Of a stretch of 64,000 nucleotides of DNA, positions 57,035 to 64,000 are shown piece after piece. Each line of letters begins with the position of its first letter. The first letter of the stretch is position 1. The notes under the pieces are model-generated. The model ran no database searches and had not been told where the DNA came from. It saw only the letters and a list, made by a program, of their open reading frames with translations. A program made the position numbers and the translations under genes. The DNA is taken from the NCBI RefSeq assembly GCF_022662305.1, contig NZ_JAKNQH010000001.1, forward strand, positions 372,001-436,000, written 5' to 3'. Source of the DNA: Sphingomonas sp. BAUL-RG-20F-R05-02 (GTDB lineage Bacteria > Pseudomonadota > Alphaproteobacteria > Sphingomonadales > Sphingomonadaceae).

Positions 57035-58825
57035 ATGCACGCCTATCGCACGCACACTTGCGCCGAACTTCGCGCCGAACACGTCGGCCAGGAAGTCCGC
57101 CTGTCGGGCTGGGTCCACAAGAAGCGCGACCACGGCGATCTCGTCTTCGTCGACTTACGCGACCATTACGGCATCACCCAGATCGTCACCGATGTGAGCG
57201 GCGCGGTGTTCGATGTGATCGAAAGCCTGCGTAGCGAGAGCGTGGTGACGATCACCGGCACCGTGGTAGCGCGTGCGGGCGAGGCGGTGAACCCCAACCT
57301 GCCGACCGGCGCGATCGAGGTGCGCGCCACCTCCGCGGTGGTGCAGTCGGTCGCGCATGAACTGCCGATGCCGGTGGCGAGCGAGAACGAATATCCCGAG
57401 GACATTCGCCTGCGTTATCGCTTCCTCGATCTGCGCCGCGAGCGGCTGCACGCCAACATCCTGCTGCGTTCGCAGGTGATCTCGTCGCTGCGCCAGCGCA
57501 TGATCGGGCAGGGCTTCACCGAGTTCCAGACGCCGATCCTGACCGCGAGCAGCCCCGAAGGCGCGCGCGACTATCTGGTGCCGAGCCGGGTCCACCCGGG
57601 CAAGTTCTACGCGCTGCCGCAGGCGCCGCAGATGTTCAAGCAGTTGCTGATGGTGGCCGGGTTCGACCGCTATTTCCAGATCGCGCCGTGCTTCCGCGAC
57701 GAGGATGCCCGCGCCGATCGTTCGCCGGGCGAGTTCTACCAGCTCGATTTCGAGATGAGCTTCGTCACGCAGGACGACGTGTTCGCCGCGATCGAGCCGG
57801 TGCTGCACGGGGTTTTCGAACAGTTCGCAGACTGGCAGGGCAAGGGGCGCACCGTCTCGCCGCTGCCGTTCAAGCGCATTCCGTACCGCGAATCGATGCT
57901 CAAGTACGGCAACGACAAACCCGACCTGCGCAATCCGATCCTGATCTCGGATGTGTCGGCGCAGTTCGTCGGTTCGGGGTTCGGCCGGTTTGCGTCGATT
58001 GTGGAAGCGGGTGACGTGGTGCGGGCGATCCCGGCACCGGGCACGGCGGACAAGAGCCGCAAATTCTTCGACGATATGAACAGTTGGGCGCAGGGCGAAG
58101 GTTTTGCCGGGCTTGGCTACGCCACCCGAAAGGGCGGCGAATGGGGTGGCCCGATCGCCAAGAACCACGGCGAGGCGAAGATGAGCGAGATGGCCGACGC
58201 ACTCGGCCTCGGCCCGGATGATGGCATGTTCTTCGCCGCCGGCAAGGAGGCTCAGGCCGCCAAGCTCGCCGGCCTCGCCCGCACCCGCGTGGCGGAGACG
58301 CTCGGGCTGATCGACGACAAAAGGTTCGAGTTCTGCTGGATCGTTGATTTCCCGATGTTCGAATATGACGAGGACCTCAAGAAGGTCGACTTCAGCCACA
58401 ACCCGTTCTCGATGCCTCAGGGCGAGATGGAGGCTTTGGAAACCAAGGACCCGCTCGATATCCTCGCCTACCAGTACGATATCGTCTGCAACGGGGTGGA
58501 GCTGTCGTCGGGCGCGATCCGGAACCACAAGCCCGAGATCATGTATAAGGCGTTCGAGATCGCCGGCTATACGCAGGCCGAGGTCGATACGAACTTCGCG
58601 GGCATGATCAACGCGTTCAAGTGCGGCGCGCCGCCGCACGGCGGCTCCGCGCCGGGCGTCGATCGCATCGTCATGCTGCTGGCGGACGAGCCGAACATCC
58701 GCGAGGTCATCACCTTCCCGATGACGCAGAAGGCGGAGGACCTCATGATGGGTGCGCCGAACTTCGCCAGCCCCAAGCAGTTGAAGGAATTGCACATCAA
58801 GCTGGACGGTCCGGGCACGAAGTAA
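57035..58825 (+). CDS. aspS: aspartyl-tRNA synthetase
   Basis: A 596-residue bacterial-type class IIb synthetase. The anticodon-binding OB fold ([26 protein letters not shown]) is followed by the catalytic core with motif 2 ([19 protein letters not shown]), a GAD insertion (about residues 290-420) and motif 3 ([11 protein letters not shown], about 538). Whether it also charges tRNA-Asn cannot be told here. ATG at 57035 gives the usual start. A 14-bp perfect hairpin separates it from ppk2. Confidence 0.97.
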   Translation: MHAYRTHTCAELRAEHVGQEVRLSGWVHKKRDHGDLVFVDLRDHYGITQIVTDVSGAVFDVIESLRSESVVTITGTVVARAGEAVNPNLPTGAIEVRATSAVVQSVAHELPMPVASENEYPEDIRLRYRFLDLRRERLHANILLRSQVISSLRQRMIGQGFTEFQTPILTASSPEGARDYLVPSRVHPGKFYALPQAPQMFKQLLMVAGFDRYFQIAPCFRDEDARADRSPGEFYQLDFEMSFVTQDDVFAAIEPVLHGVFEQFADWQGKGRTVSPLPFKRIPYRESMLKYGNDKPDLRNPILISDVSAQFVGSGFGRFASIVEAGDVVRAIPAPGTADKSRKFFDDMNSWAQGEGFAGLGYATRKGGEWGGPIAKNHGEAKMSEMADALGLGPDDGMFFAAGKEAQAAKLAGLARTRVAETLGLIDDKRFEFCWIVDFPMFEYDEDLKKVDFSHNPFSMPQGEMEALETKDPLDILAYQYDIVCNGVELSSGAIRNHKPEIMYKAFEIAGYTQAEVDTNFAGMINAFKCGAPPHGGSAPGVDRIVMLLADEPNIREVITFPMTQKAEDLMMGAPNFASPKQLKELHIKLDGPGTK

Positions 58826-58833
58826 CGCTTTGG

Positions 58834-58864
58834 CCGCCGCGCCGGAACTGTTCCGGCGCGGCGG
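58834..58864 (+). terminator. 14-bp GC-rich hairpin between aspS and ppk2
   Basis: CCGCCGCGCCGGAA at 58834-58847 and TTCCGGCGCGGCGG at 58851-58864 form a perfect stem with a 3-base loop, starting eight bases after the aspS stop. There is no T run after it, and it ends 13 bases before the ppk2 ATG. It could weaken read-through, stabilise the aspS mRNA, or mask the ppk2 ribosome site. Confidence 0.55.
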
Positions 58865-58876
58865 GATTGAGCGGTG

Positions 58877-59659
58877 ATGACCATCGATCTCAAAGATTAC
58901 GAATCCGGTGCGGATTTCGCCGGCGATTACGAGCACGCCATCACCAAACTGCAAAAGCGGCTCGCGCACATCCAGGTCGCGCATATCATCCACGGCAAGC
59001 GCGCGATCGTGCTGTTCGAGGGCTGGGACGCGGCGGGCAAGGGCGGCATCATTCAGCGGCTGACCGGCGAATGGGACCCGCGCAATTTCGAGGTCTGGCC
59101 GATCAAGGCACCGACCGAAGCGGAACGTGACCGGCACTTTCTGTGGCGCTTCTGGCAGCGGCTGCCTGCCAATGGCGACATCGCCGTGTTCGATCGCAGC
59201 TGGTATGGTCGCGTGCTGGTCGAACGTGTCGAAGGTTATGCTTCCAAGGACGACTGGAAGCGTGGTTATGACGAAATCAACGCATTCGAGGCGCAGCAGG
59301 TCGAATCGGGCACGACGATCGTAAAGCTGTTCGTCCACACCAGCCAGAAAACGCAGGACAAGCGGCTCGCGGCCCGGCTCGACCATCCTTGGAAACGCTG
59401 GAAGACCGGGCTGGACGATTATCGCAACCGTGCCAAGCGTGACGCGTATCTCGACGCGATGCACGACATGTTCTGCCGCACCGATACACGCGTGGCGCCT
59501 TGGCACGTCGTGGACGGTAATCGCAAGAAATCCGCGCGGATTGTCGCTCTCACGCTGATTGCGGACGCGCTGGAGGCAAACGTGGACATGACCCCGCCGG
59601 TGCTCGACCCGGAGGTTGAGAAAGTCGCGCGGGCCGCGCTGAAGGGCGAGTGTCCTTAA
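58877..59659 (+). CDS. ppk2: polyphosphate kinase 2 (PPK2 family)
   Basis: A 260-residue P-loop kinase that uses polyphosphate to phosphorylate nucleotides (or the reverse). Walker A is GWDAAGKGG (residues 49-57) and the Walker B/lid region is DRSWYGR (residues 106-112), both diagnostic of the family; single-domain length fits classes I and III. Whether it prefers GDP, ADP or AMP cannot be told by eye. ATG at 58877 is used; the GTG three bases earlier is equivalent. It is unrelated in fold to the ppk1 product 5 kb upstream. Confidence 0.95.
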   Translation: MTIDLKDYESGADFAGDYEHAITKLQKRLAHIQVAHIIHGKRAIVLFEGWDAAGKGGIIQRLTGEWDPRNFEVWPIKAPTEAERDRHFLWRFWQRLPANGDIAVFDRSWYGRVLVERVEGYASKDDWKRGYDEINAFEAQQVESGTTIVKLFVHTSQKTQDKRLAARLDHPWKRWKTGLDDYRNRAKRDAYLDAMHDMFCRTDTRVAPWHVVDGNRKKSARIVALTLIADALEANVDMTPPVLDPEVEKVARAALKGECP

Positions 59660-59695
59660 CCGGAGCCTAAACCTTTCACGCTAAGCGTGTGCCGG

Positions 59696-60709
59696 ATGAA
59701 CTGGCGCCGCTTTTCCTTGTTGTCGTGTCTGCTGCTGATGCTGCCGGCGATCCTGCTCGCGCCATCCTGCACGCGCGCGCCGCGGATGCAGGTGGTGATG
59801 GACATCCCGCCGATCGTCCGAGCGCCCGATCTGCTCAAGCGGCTCGCGCTTAACGTGCCGGGGGATGTGATCCACGCCTCGATGAAGGAGGACGCGACCG
59901 CGTTCGAGGATCAGGCCGCGCCTGCGTTCTTCGCGCAGGCACAGACCGCCGACGATGCCACCCGCGCGCTCGATTGCCTGACTGCGGCGGTCTATTACGA
60001 GGCGCGATCGGAAGGTGACGAGGGCGAACGCGCCGTTGCGCAGGTCGTGCTCAACCGTGTGCGGGATCGCGCGTTTCCGCGCAGCATCTGCGGCGTCGTA
60101 TATCAGGGGTCGAGCCGCCGTACCGGTTGCCAGTTCAGCTTCACCTGCGATGGTTCGCTCAACCGGCCGATCGAGTCACGCGCCTGGGCCCGCGCGCGCG
60201 CGGTTGCGATGGGCGCACTGGCCGGGTTGGTCTACGCTCCGGTCGGTTCGGCGACGTTCTACCACGCCAATTACGTGTCGCCATGGTGGGCGGGCAGCAT
60301 GAAACAGGTCGCCTCGGTCGGCGCGCATATCTTCTACCGCTGGCGCGGTGCGATGGAGAATGCGCTGGCGTTCCGCCAGACTTATTCGGGGAGCGAGAGT
60401 CTGCCTGGCGACATCACCCCGTTGTTAGCCGCGACCGACACCAGCGGTTTTGCCCCGTCGAGCGCCGTGAATGGCGGAATCCAGGTGGTCGGTTCGGTGA
60501 CGATCCACCGCAGCATGGGCGATGACACACCCACCCCTGCGATAACAGCGCCCCCGGCCATGGCGGACAGCGGTGTGGGCGGCGTGCGGGTGCATCGCGG
60601 CAACGCAGATCTATCCGCGGCGCCGATCCCGGCCATTGCCCAAAGTGAAGGCAAGCCGCGCCACATCACCGTTTCACAAGCGAGCATGGCGCAGGCCGAC
60701 CCGGCCTGA
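59696..60709 (+). CDS. SleB-type cell wall hydrolase, exported
   Basis: A 337-residue protein with an N-terminal hydrophobic segment (LSCLLLMLPAILLAPSC) and a SleB/Hydrolase_2 catalytic domain (LDCLTAAVYYEARSEGDEGE, AVAQVVLNRVRDRAFPRSICGVVYQG, CQFSFTCDG) at about residues 85-215. The Glu in YYEAR is the likely catalytic acid by analogy with lytic transglycosylases. The C-terminal 110 residues are low-complexity and Pro/Ala/Ser-rich. It probably cuts peptidoglycan glycan strands in growth. ATG at 59696 is preferred; GTG at 59687 is possible. Confidence 0.87.
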   Translation: MNWRRFSLLSCLLLMLPAILLAPSCTRAPRMQVVMDIPPIVRAPDLLKRLALNVPGDVIHASMKEDATAFEDQAAPAFFAQAQTADDATRALDCLTAAVYYEARSEGDEGERAVAQVVLNRVRDRAFPRSICGVVYQGSSRRTGCQFSFTCDGSLNRPIESRAWARARAVAMGALAGLVYAPVGSATFYHANYVSPWWAGSMKQVASVGAHIFYRWRGAMENALAFRQTYSGSESLPGDITPLLAATDTSGFAPSSAVNGGIQVVGSVTIHRSMGDDTPTPAITAPPAMADSGVGGVRVHRGNADLSAAPIPAIAQSEGKPRHITVSQASMAQADPA

Positions 60710-60745
60710 TCATCGGCAATCGGACCCGCTACCCTGCGGCGATCC

Positions 60746-61375
60746 TCAGGCGGGGGCGAATGTGCCCTCGTCATCCATGACGTGCAACACCCCGTCGGCG
60801 ATGGCGAAATAGGCGCCGCGCAGCTTTAGCGTGCCCGCCGCCTCGCGCTCGGGGATGAAGGGGAAGGTGCGCAGGTTGGCAAGGCTGACACGGACCGTCT
60901 CCAGCTCGAGCGCGCGGATTGCCTCCGGGCCGGTGCCGTGCTGGGCGACGATCCGGTCGCGCGCCTCGTCCAGCATGTCGACCCAGTGTGCGATGAAGCC
61001 CCCTTCGCCGGGTTCCTTGCCCTCGAAAGCATGGGTGAGGGCCGCCTTCACGCCACCGCAGGAGCCGTGACCCATCACCACCACATCGGTGACGTTGAGT
61101 TGCGTCACCGCGAATTCCAGTGCGGCCGAGACGCCGTGGCGCGAACCGTCGTGTTCGAATGGCGGGACAAGATTGGCAACGTTGCGAACCACGAAAATCT
61201 CACCGGGTGAGGTGTCGAAAATCTGCGAAGGATCGACCCGGCTATCCGAACAGGCGATCACCAGCACGCGCGGCGCCTGGCCCTCGCGCAGTTCGGCCCA
61301 GCGCGCGCGCTGCCGTGTCCAATCCACCACGCGGAACCGCTGATACCCGTCGATCAGATCGTCGAAACCGCTCAT
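60746..61375 (-). CDS. beta-class carbonic anhydrase
   Basis: A 209-residue zinc enzyme interconverting CO2 and bicarbonate. Zinc ligands are Cys42 (VIACSDSRVDP), His103 and Cys106 (VMGHGSCGG), with the Asp44-Arg46 catalytic dyad present. GFIAHWVDMLDEARDR and the C-terminal ALELETVRVSLANLRTFP are typical. ATG at 61375 has GGAG seven bases upstream; longer frames lack family likeness. Divergent from lipA across 121 bases, and converging with the SleB-like gene. Confidence 0.96.
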   Translation of the reverse strand: MSGFDDLIDGYQRFRVVDWTRQRARWAELREGQAPRVLVIACSDSRVDPSQIFDTSPGEIFVVRNVANLVPPFEHDGSRHGVSAALEFAVTQLNVTDVVVMGHGSCGGVKAALTHAFEGKEPGEGGFIAHWVDMLDEARDRIVAQHGTGPEAIRALELETVRVSLANLRTFPFIPEREAAGTLKLRGAYFAIADGVLHVMDDEGTFAPA

Positions 61376-61496
61376 GCTTGCTCTCCAGGCGCAGTGATGG
61401 GCGGTTCCTAACGGCAAACCCGCGCTTCCGACAAGCGCAAGCGCGATGATGCGCCCGGCAGTTGTGGGGAGCCGCCTTGATCGCTATTTGACCCAC

Positions 61497-62453
61497 ATGA
61501 ACGACATTACGCCGATCGCCCATCCTGCCCTGACGCCTGCCGAGCCGCGCCCCGAAGGACGACAGCGCAAACCGGACTGGATTCGGGTGAAGGCACCGAT
61601 GGGTGCGGTGTATAACGAAACCAAGGGGCTGATGCGGCGGCTCGGCCTCAATACGGTGTGTGAGGAAGCGGCTTGCCCGAACATCGGCGAGTGCTGGACC
61701 AAGAAGCACGCCACGGTGATGATCTTGGGCGACACCTGCACGCGGGCCTGCGCGTTCTGCAACGTGAAGACCGGCATGCCGCGCGCGGTCGACAAGCTGG
61801 AGCCGCAACACACCGCCGATGCCGCCGCCGAACTTGGGCTGGAACATATCGTTATCACCTCCGTCGATCGTGACGATCTGCCGGATGGCGGCGCGTCGCA
61901 ATTCGTGAAGGTGATCGAGGCGCTACGCCGCACCACGCCGACGACAACGATCGAGATCCTGACACCTGATTTCCGCAATAAGACGCAGGCTGCGGTTGAG
62001 TCGATCGTGACCGCGCGGCCGGACGTGTACAACCACAACCTGGAAACGGTGCCGCGCCTTTATCCGACAATCCGCCCCGGTGCGCGCTACTACGCGTCGC
62101 TGCGACTGCTGGAGAGCGTGAAGCGGCACGACCCGTCGATCTTTACCAAGTCCGGGGTCATGCTCGGGCTGGGTGAGGAGCGGCTGGAGGTGCATCAGGT
62201 GATGGACGACATGCGCTCCGCCGACATCGATTTTCTGACGATGGGGCAGTATCTCCAGCCGACGCCGCGCCATGCCAAGGTGATCGATTTCGTGACCCCC
62301 AAGGCGTTCGACGCCTATGCGCAGATCGCACGCGCGAAGGGCTTCCTGCTGGTCGCATCCTCGCCGTTGACGCGGTCGAGCTATCACGCTGGCGATGACT
62401 TTGCCCGCCTGCGTGCCGCGCGGGAGGCAAAGCTGGCGATGGTGCGGGTGTGA
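61497..62453 (+). CDS. lipA: lipoyl synthase
   Basis: A 318-residue radical-SAM enzyme inserting two sulfurs into protein-bound octanoate. The auxiliary cluster is [12 protein letters not shown] (Cys55, Cys60, Cys66) and the radical-SAM cluster CTRACAFC (Cys81, Cys85, Cys88); the C-terminal Ser ligand lies in [13 protein letters not shown] at 61497 fits the family length; no strong ribosome site is visible before it, and ATG at 61446 is an alternative. It is followed 18 bases later by a COQ10/RatA-like gene, a pairing common in alphaproteobacteria. Confidence 0.96.
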   Translation: MNDITPIAHPALTPAEPRPEGRQRKPDWIRVKAPMGAVYNETKGLMRRLGLNTVCEEAACPNIGECWTKKHATVMILGDTCTRACAFCNVKTGMPRAVDKLEPQHTADAAAELGLEHIVITSVDRDDLPDGGASQFVKVIEALRRTTPTTTIEILTPDFRNKTQAAVESIVTARPDVYNHNLETVPRLYPTIRPGARYYASLRLLESVKRHDPSIFTKSGVMLGLGEERLEVHQVMDDMRSADIDFLTMGQYLQPTPRHAKVIDFVTPKAFDAYAQIARAKGFLLVASSPLTRSSYHAGDDFARLRAAREAKLAMVRV

Positions 62454-62471
62454 TGGCCGGGGTAGCACACT

Positions 62472-62957
62472 TTGCCTAAGCATCACGAAACGCGCCGCCT
62501 GCCGTATACGCCGGAGCAGATGTTCGACCTCGTCGCCGACGTGGCGCGCTACCCGGAGTTCCTGCCGTGGGTATCCGCGATGCGGGTGCGGTCGAACACC
62601 GATACGCAGATGGTTGCCGACATGATCGTCGGCTTCAAGGGCCTGCGCGAGACGTTCACCTCGAAGATCGATAAGGAACGGCCAAACCGGGTGCATGTCG
62701 ATTATGTCGACGGACCGCTGAAATATCTGCGTAACGATTGGGTTTTCCGCCCGGAGGGCACTGGTTGCGCGGTCGATTTCACGGTCGATTTTGCGTTCAA
62801 GAATCGCGTGTTCGAGATGTTGGCTGGGCAGGTGTTCGGTGTTGCGCTCCGCAAGATGATCGGCGCATTCGAGGAACGCGCCGCCCTGCTTTACGGGGCC
62901 TCGTCCCGCTCTGTTGCAGACGGCAGCAACAATTCAAGCGCGCATAACGCCGCCTGA
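62472..62957 (+). CDS. COQ10/RatA-like START-domain protein
   Basis: A 161-residue protein of the polyketide-cyclase/START fold, COQ10/RatA branch: HETRRLPYTPEQMFDLVADVARYPEFLPWV, ADMIVGFKGLRETFTSKID, RNDWVFRPEGTGCAVDF and FEMLAGQVFGVALRKMI. COQ10 proteins bind ubiquinone; E. coli RatA was described as a ribosome-binding toxin, but a quinone role is the safer inference here. The only start that begins the family N-terminus is TTG at 62472 (MPKHHETRRL), with GGGG about ten bases upstream. Its end overlaps the converging cinA by 67 bases. Confidence 0.88.
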   Translation: MPKHHETRRLPYTPEQMFDLVADVARYPEFLPWVSAMRVRSNTDTQMVADMIVGFKGLRETFTSKIDKERPNRVHVDYVDGPLKYLRNDWVFRPEGTGCAVDFTVDFAFKNRVFEMLAGQVFGVALRKMIGAFEERAALLYGASSRSVADGSNNSSAHNAA

Positions 62958-63418
62958 AGGCGGATGCCGCCGCGACCGATGTCGCCGAACTGCTTACGAT
63001 CCGCGACGACGTGCTGGGGGTCTGCCCCTCGCTCGGCGCGCGCGAAGACGACAGTGCCGACCGGTTTCTTCTCGGTGCCGCCATCGGGGCCTGCGACGCC
63101 GGTGATCGCCACGGCGATATCCGCGCCGCTTGCCTCGAGCGCACCCTGCGCCATGCTCCACGCAGTCGCGATCGAAACCGCGCCGAACGTATCGAGCACA
63201 TCCGGGCTGACGTTGAGCGTGTCGACCTTCGCGTCGTTGGAATACGTGATGTAGCCGCGTTCGAACATGGCGGACGAACCCGGGATTTCGGTAATCGCGG
63301 CCGCGACGAGGCCACCGGTGCAGCTTTCCGCGACGCAAATCGTGCGGCCGGCCGCCAGGTTGGTATCGACCGCCTTCTGGGCGGCGGCGACGAGTTCGGC
63401 AGGCAGGATGGTCAGCAT
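62891..63418 (-). CDS. CinA-family protein (nicotinamide-nucleotide amidohydrolase domain)
   Basis: A 175-residue protein made of the CinA C-terminal domain only, which deamidates NMN in pyridine nucleotide recycling. Landmarks are CVAESCTGGLVAAAITEIPGSSAMF, YSNDAKVDTLNV, and AVAITGVAGPDGGTEKKPVGTVV. ATG at 63418 is used; GTG at 63424 gives a GTGA overlap with the gene upstream and a closer GGAG, so it is a fair alternative. The last 22 codons overlap the convergent COQ10/RatA-like gene. Confidence 0.92.
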   Translation of the reverse strand: MLTILPAELVAAAQKAVDTNLAAGRTICVAESCTGGLVAAAITEIPGSSAMFERGYITYSNDAKVDTLNVSPDVLDTFGAVSIATAWSMAQGALEASGADIAVAITGVAGPDGGTEKKPVGTVVFARAERGADPQHVVADRKQFGDIGRGGIRLQAALCALELLLPSATERDEAP

Positions 63419-63420
63419 CG

Positions 63421-63963
63421 TCACTGGGCTCCGAACGGACAAATTGGGATGGCGGCTGGCTTGACGCCGTTCTTGCGGTCGGTTGCCGCGATCTGCATCG
63501 CCGCAACGATCGCACCGACCGCGTTCTTGGGCGGCAACGGCGCGATCATGGTGAGAAACCGGTTGGCCGGGCCGCAATCGGCCGGCGTCACCTGCTGCGC
63601 AACGATCGGCCCGGCAAGCGAGATCAGCATCAGCCGGGCGAGATCGTTATCGAGCATCGGCGTTGCTTCGGGCGGCAGGATTTTGGCCAACGCCCGTCTG
63701 GTATTCGGCCAATTCGCATCGGCAAGCGCGCGGTAATTGTCGCCAAACGCCCGCCCGGGCGAGCGCAACAGCGCGGTAGGGGGCAGCTGCGTCGCACAAG
63801 TGCGGCCCACCTCCTCCAGCGCATCGGGGATGACGGTGATGAGCAGCGATTCCGCCTCGGGCGCAGTCACGCAAGCGCGTGCACGAAGCGGCTGGGCCAC
63901 AGCGTTTGAGGCAAGTGCGCACGCGGCAGCGGCGACCGCGAGAAGACGCCGGGTTCTCATCAT
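63421..63963 (-). CDS. exported protein of unknown function
   Basis: A 180-residue protein with a signal peptide (RRLLAVAAAACALASNAVA) and, after cleavage, four cysteines (in RACVTAPE, RTCATQLPP, PADCGPANR and IPICPFG), which could form two periplasmic disulfides. I do not recognise a family. AGGA lies seven bases before the first of two tandem ATG codons (63963 and 63960). It overlaps the end of the IspF-like gene (ATGA) and cinA sits directly after it, so the three are probably one operon. Confidence 0.78.
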   Translation of the reverse strand: MMRTRRLLAVAAAACALASNAVAQPLRARACVTAPEAESLLITVIPDALEEVGRTCATQLPPTALLRSPGRAFGDNYRALADANWPNTRRALAKILPPEATPMLDNDLARLMLISLAGPIVAQQVTPADCGPANRFLTMIAPLPPKNAVGAIVAAMQIAATDRKNGVKPAAIPICPFGAQ

Positions 63964-64000
63964 GCCGCGATCCTGATCGTCGCCACCGCCTGCGCTGCGA
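63960..64000 (-). CDS. C-terminal end of a probable IspF or IspDF protein
   Basis: Only the last 12 codons before a TGA are in the window (reading AAQAVATIRIAA). This resembles the C-terminus of 2,4-C-methyl-D-erythritol cyclodiphosphate synthase (IspF, often fused to IspD in alphaproteobacteria), which ends GIAAQAVATVRL or similar. The stop overlaps the next start as ATGA. With so little sequence this is a tentative call, supported by the common placement of ispDF upstream of cinA. Confidence 0.45.
   Translation of the reverse strand, partial: AAQAVATIRIAA

Noticed and set aside
57155..59506. A 783-codon open frame on the minus strand across aspS and ppk2
   Set aside because: It is exactly antisense to two well-supported genes, its translation is Arg/His/Asp-rich low-complexity sequence typical of shadow frames in high-GC DNA, and it has no ribosome site or family motifs.

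Overview
The window looks like chromosomal DNA of a sphingomonad-type alphaproteobacterium (Sphingomonas or a close relative). It is GC-rich and densely packed, with many ATGA and GTGA overlaps. It carries alphaproteobacterial signatures: a DivL-type kinase with Tyr in place of the phospho-acceptor His, alpha-type AddB/AddA, ChvG/ChvI next to a short HPr kinase, RapZ and a regulatory PTS, and HdaA. The genus is inferred from gene content and protein style, not from a database search. I see no rRNA, tRNA, CRISPR array, insertion sequence or prophage, and base composition looks uniform by eye.

Layout. 1-9.0 kb: the end of an MntP-like exporter, a DUF418 membrane protein, a dipeptidyl-peptidase IV, MgtC, aspartate-semialdehyde dehydrogenase, a GFA-family protein, an alpha/beta hydrolase and an ACE-like M2 peptidase. 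9.0-12.7 kb: a Lys/Ala/Pro-rich membrane-anchored protein, AMP nucleosidase, a small Ala-rich protein, a Prx5-type peroxiredoxin and YqgE. 12.9-14.4 kb: ahcY, with a perfect 16-bp palindrome in its promoter region and a clear terminator. 14.5-25.9 kb: the overlapping block divL-tsaE-amgK-murU-addB-addA, then trxA. 25.9-31.1 kb: argJ, a small ORF, secA and a lipoprotein. 31.2-35.5 kb (minus): chvI-chvG-hprK-rapZ-EIIA(Man)-ptsH. 35.7-39.1 kb: guaB, an RsmB-like methyltransferase and a TPR protein. 39.1-44.7 kb (minus): lptD-surA-pdxA-rsmA. 44.9-47.4 kb: pepA, holC, ndk. 47.4-50.1 kb (minus): purM-purN-yjbR-unknown. 50.2-55.7 kb: an exported DUF2066-like protein, hdaA, ppk1, ppx. 55.7-64 kb: rnd, aspS, ppk2, a SleB-type hydrolase, carbonic anhydrase, lipA, a COQ10/RatA-like protein, cinA, an exported unknown, and the extreme C-terminus of what looks like IspF/IspDF.

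How genes work together. Four blocks stand out. (1) divL to addA joins cell-cycle signalling, t6A tRNA modification, MurNAc recycling and recombinational repair in one chain of start/stop overlaps. (2) ChvIG plus HprK/RapZ/EIIA/HPr joins envelope stress sensing to a phosphotransfer chain with no sugar permease in view. (3) Two unrelated polyphosphate kinases (PPK1, PPK2) and an exopolyphosphatase lie within 7.6 kb, ppk1 being coupled to the DnaA regulator hdaA. (4) lptD-surA-pdxA-rsmA is the widely conserved outer-membrane assembly block.

Most of the window is core housekeeping. I found no convincing new multi-gene system. The best leads are the ahcY palindrome, the membrane-anchored histone-H1-like protein, the polyphosphate/HdaA cluster and a few conserved-looking genes of unknown function. 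Many genes use GTG or TTG starts, so several start sites are judgement calls and are flagged as such.
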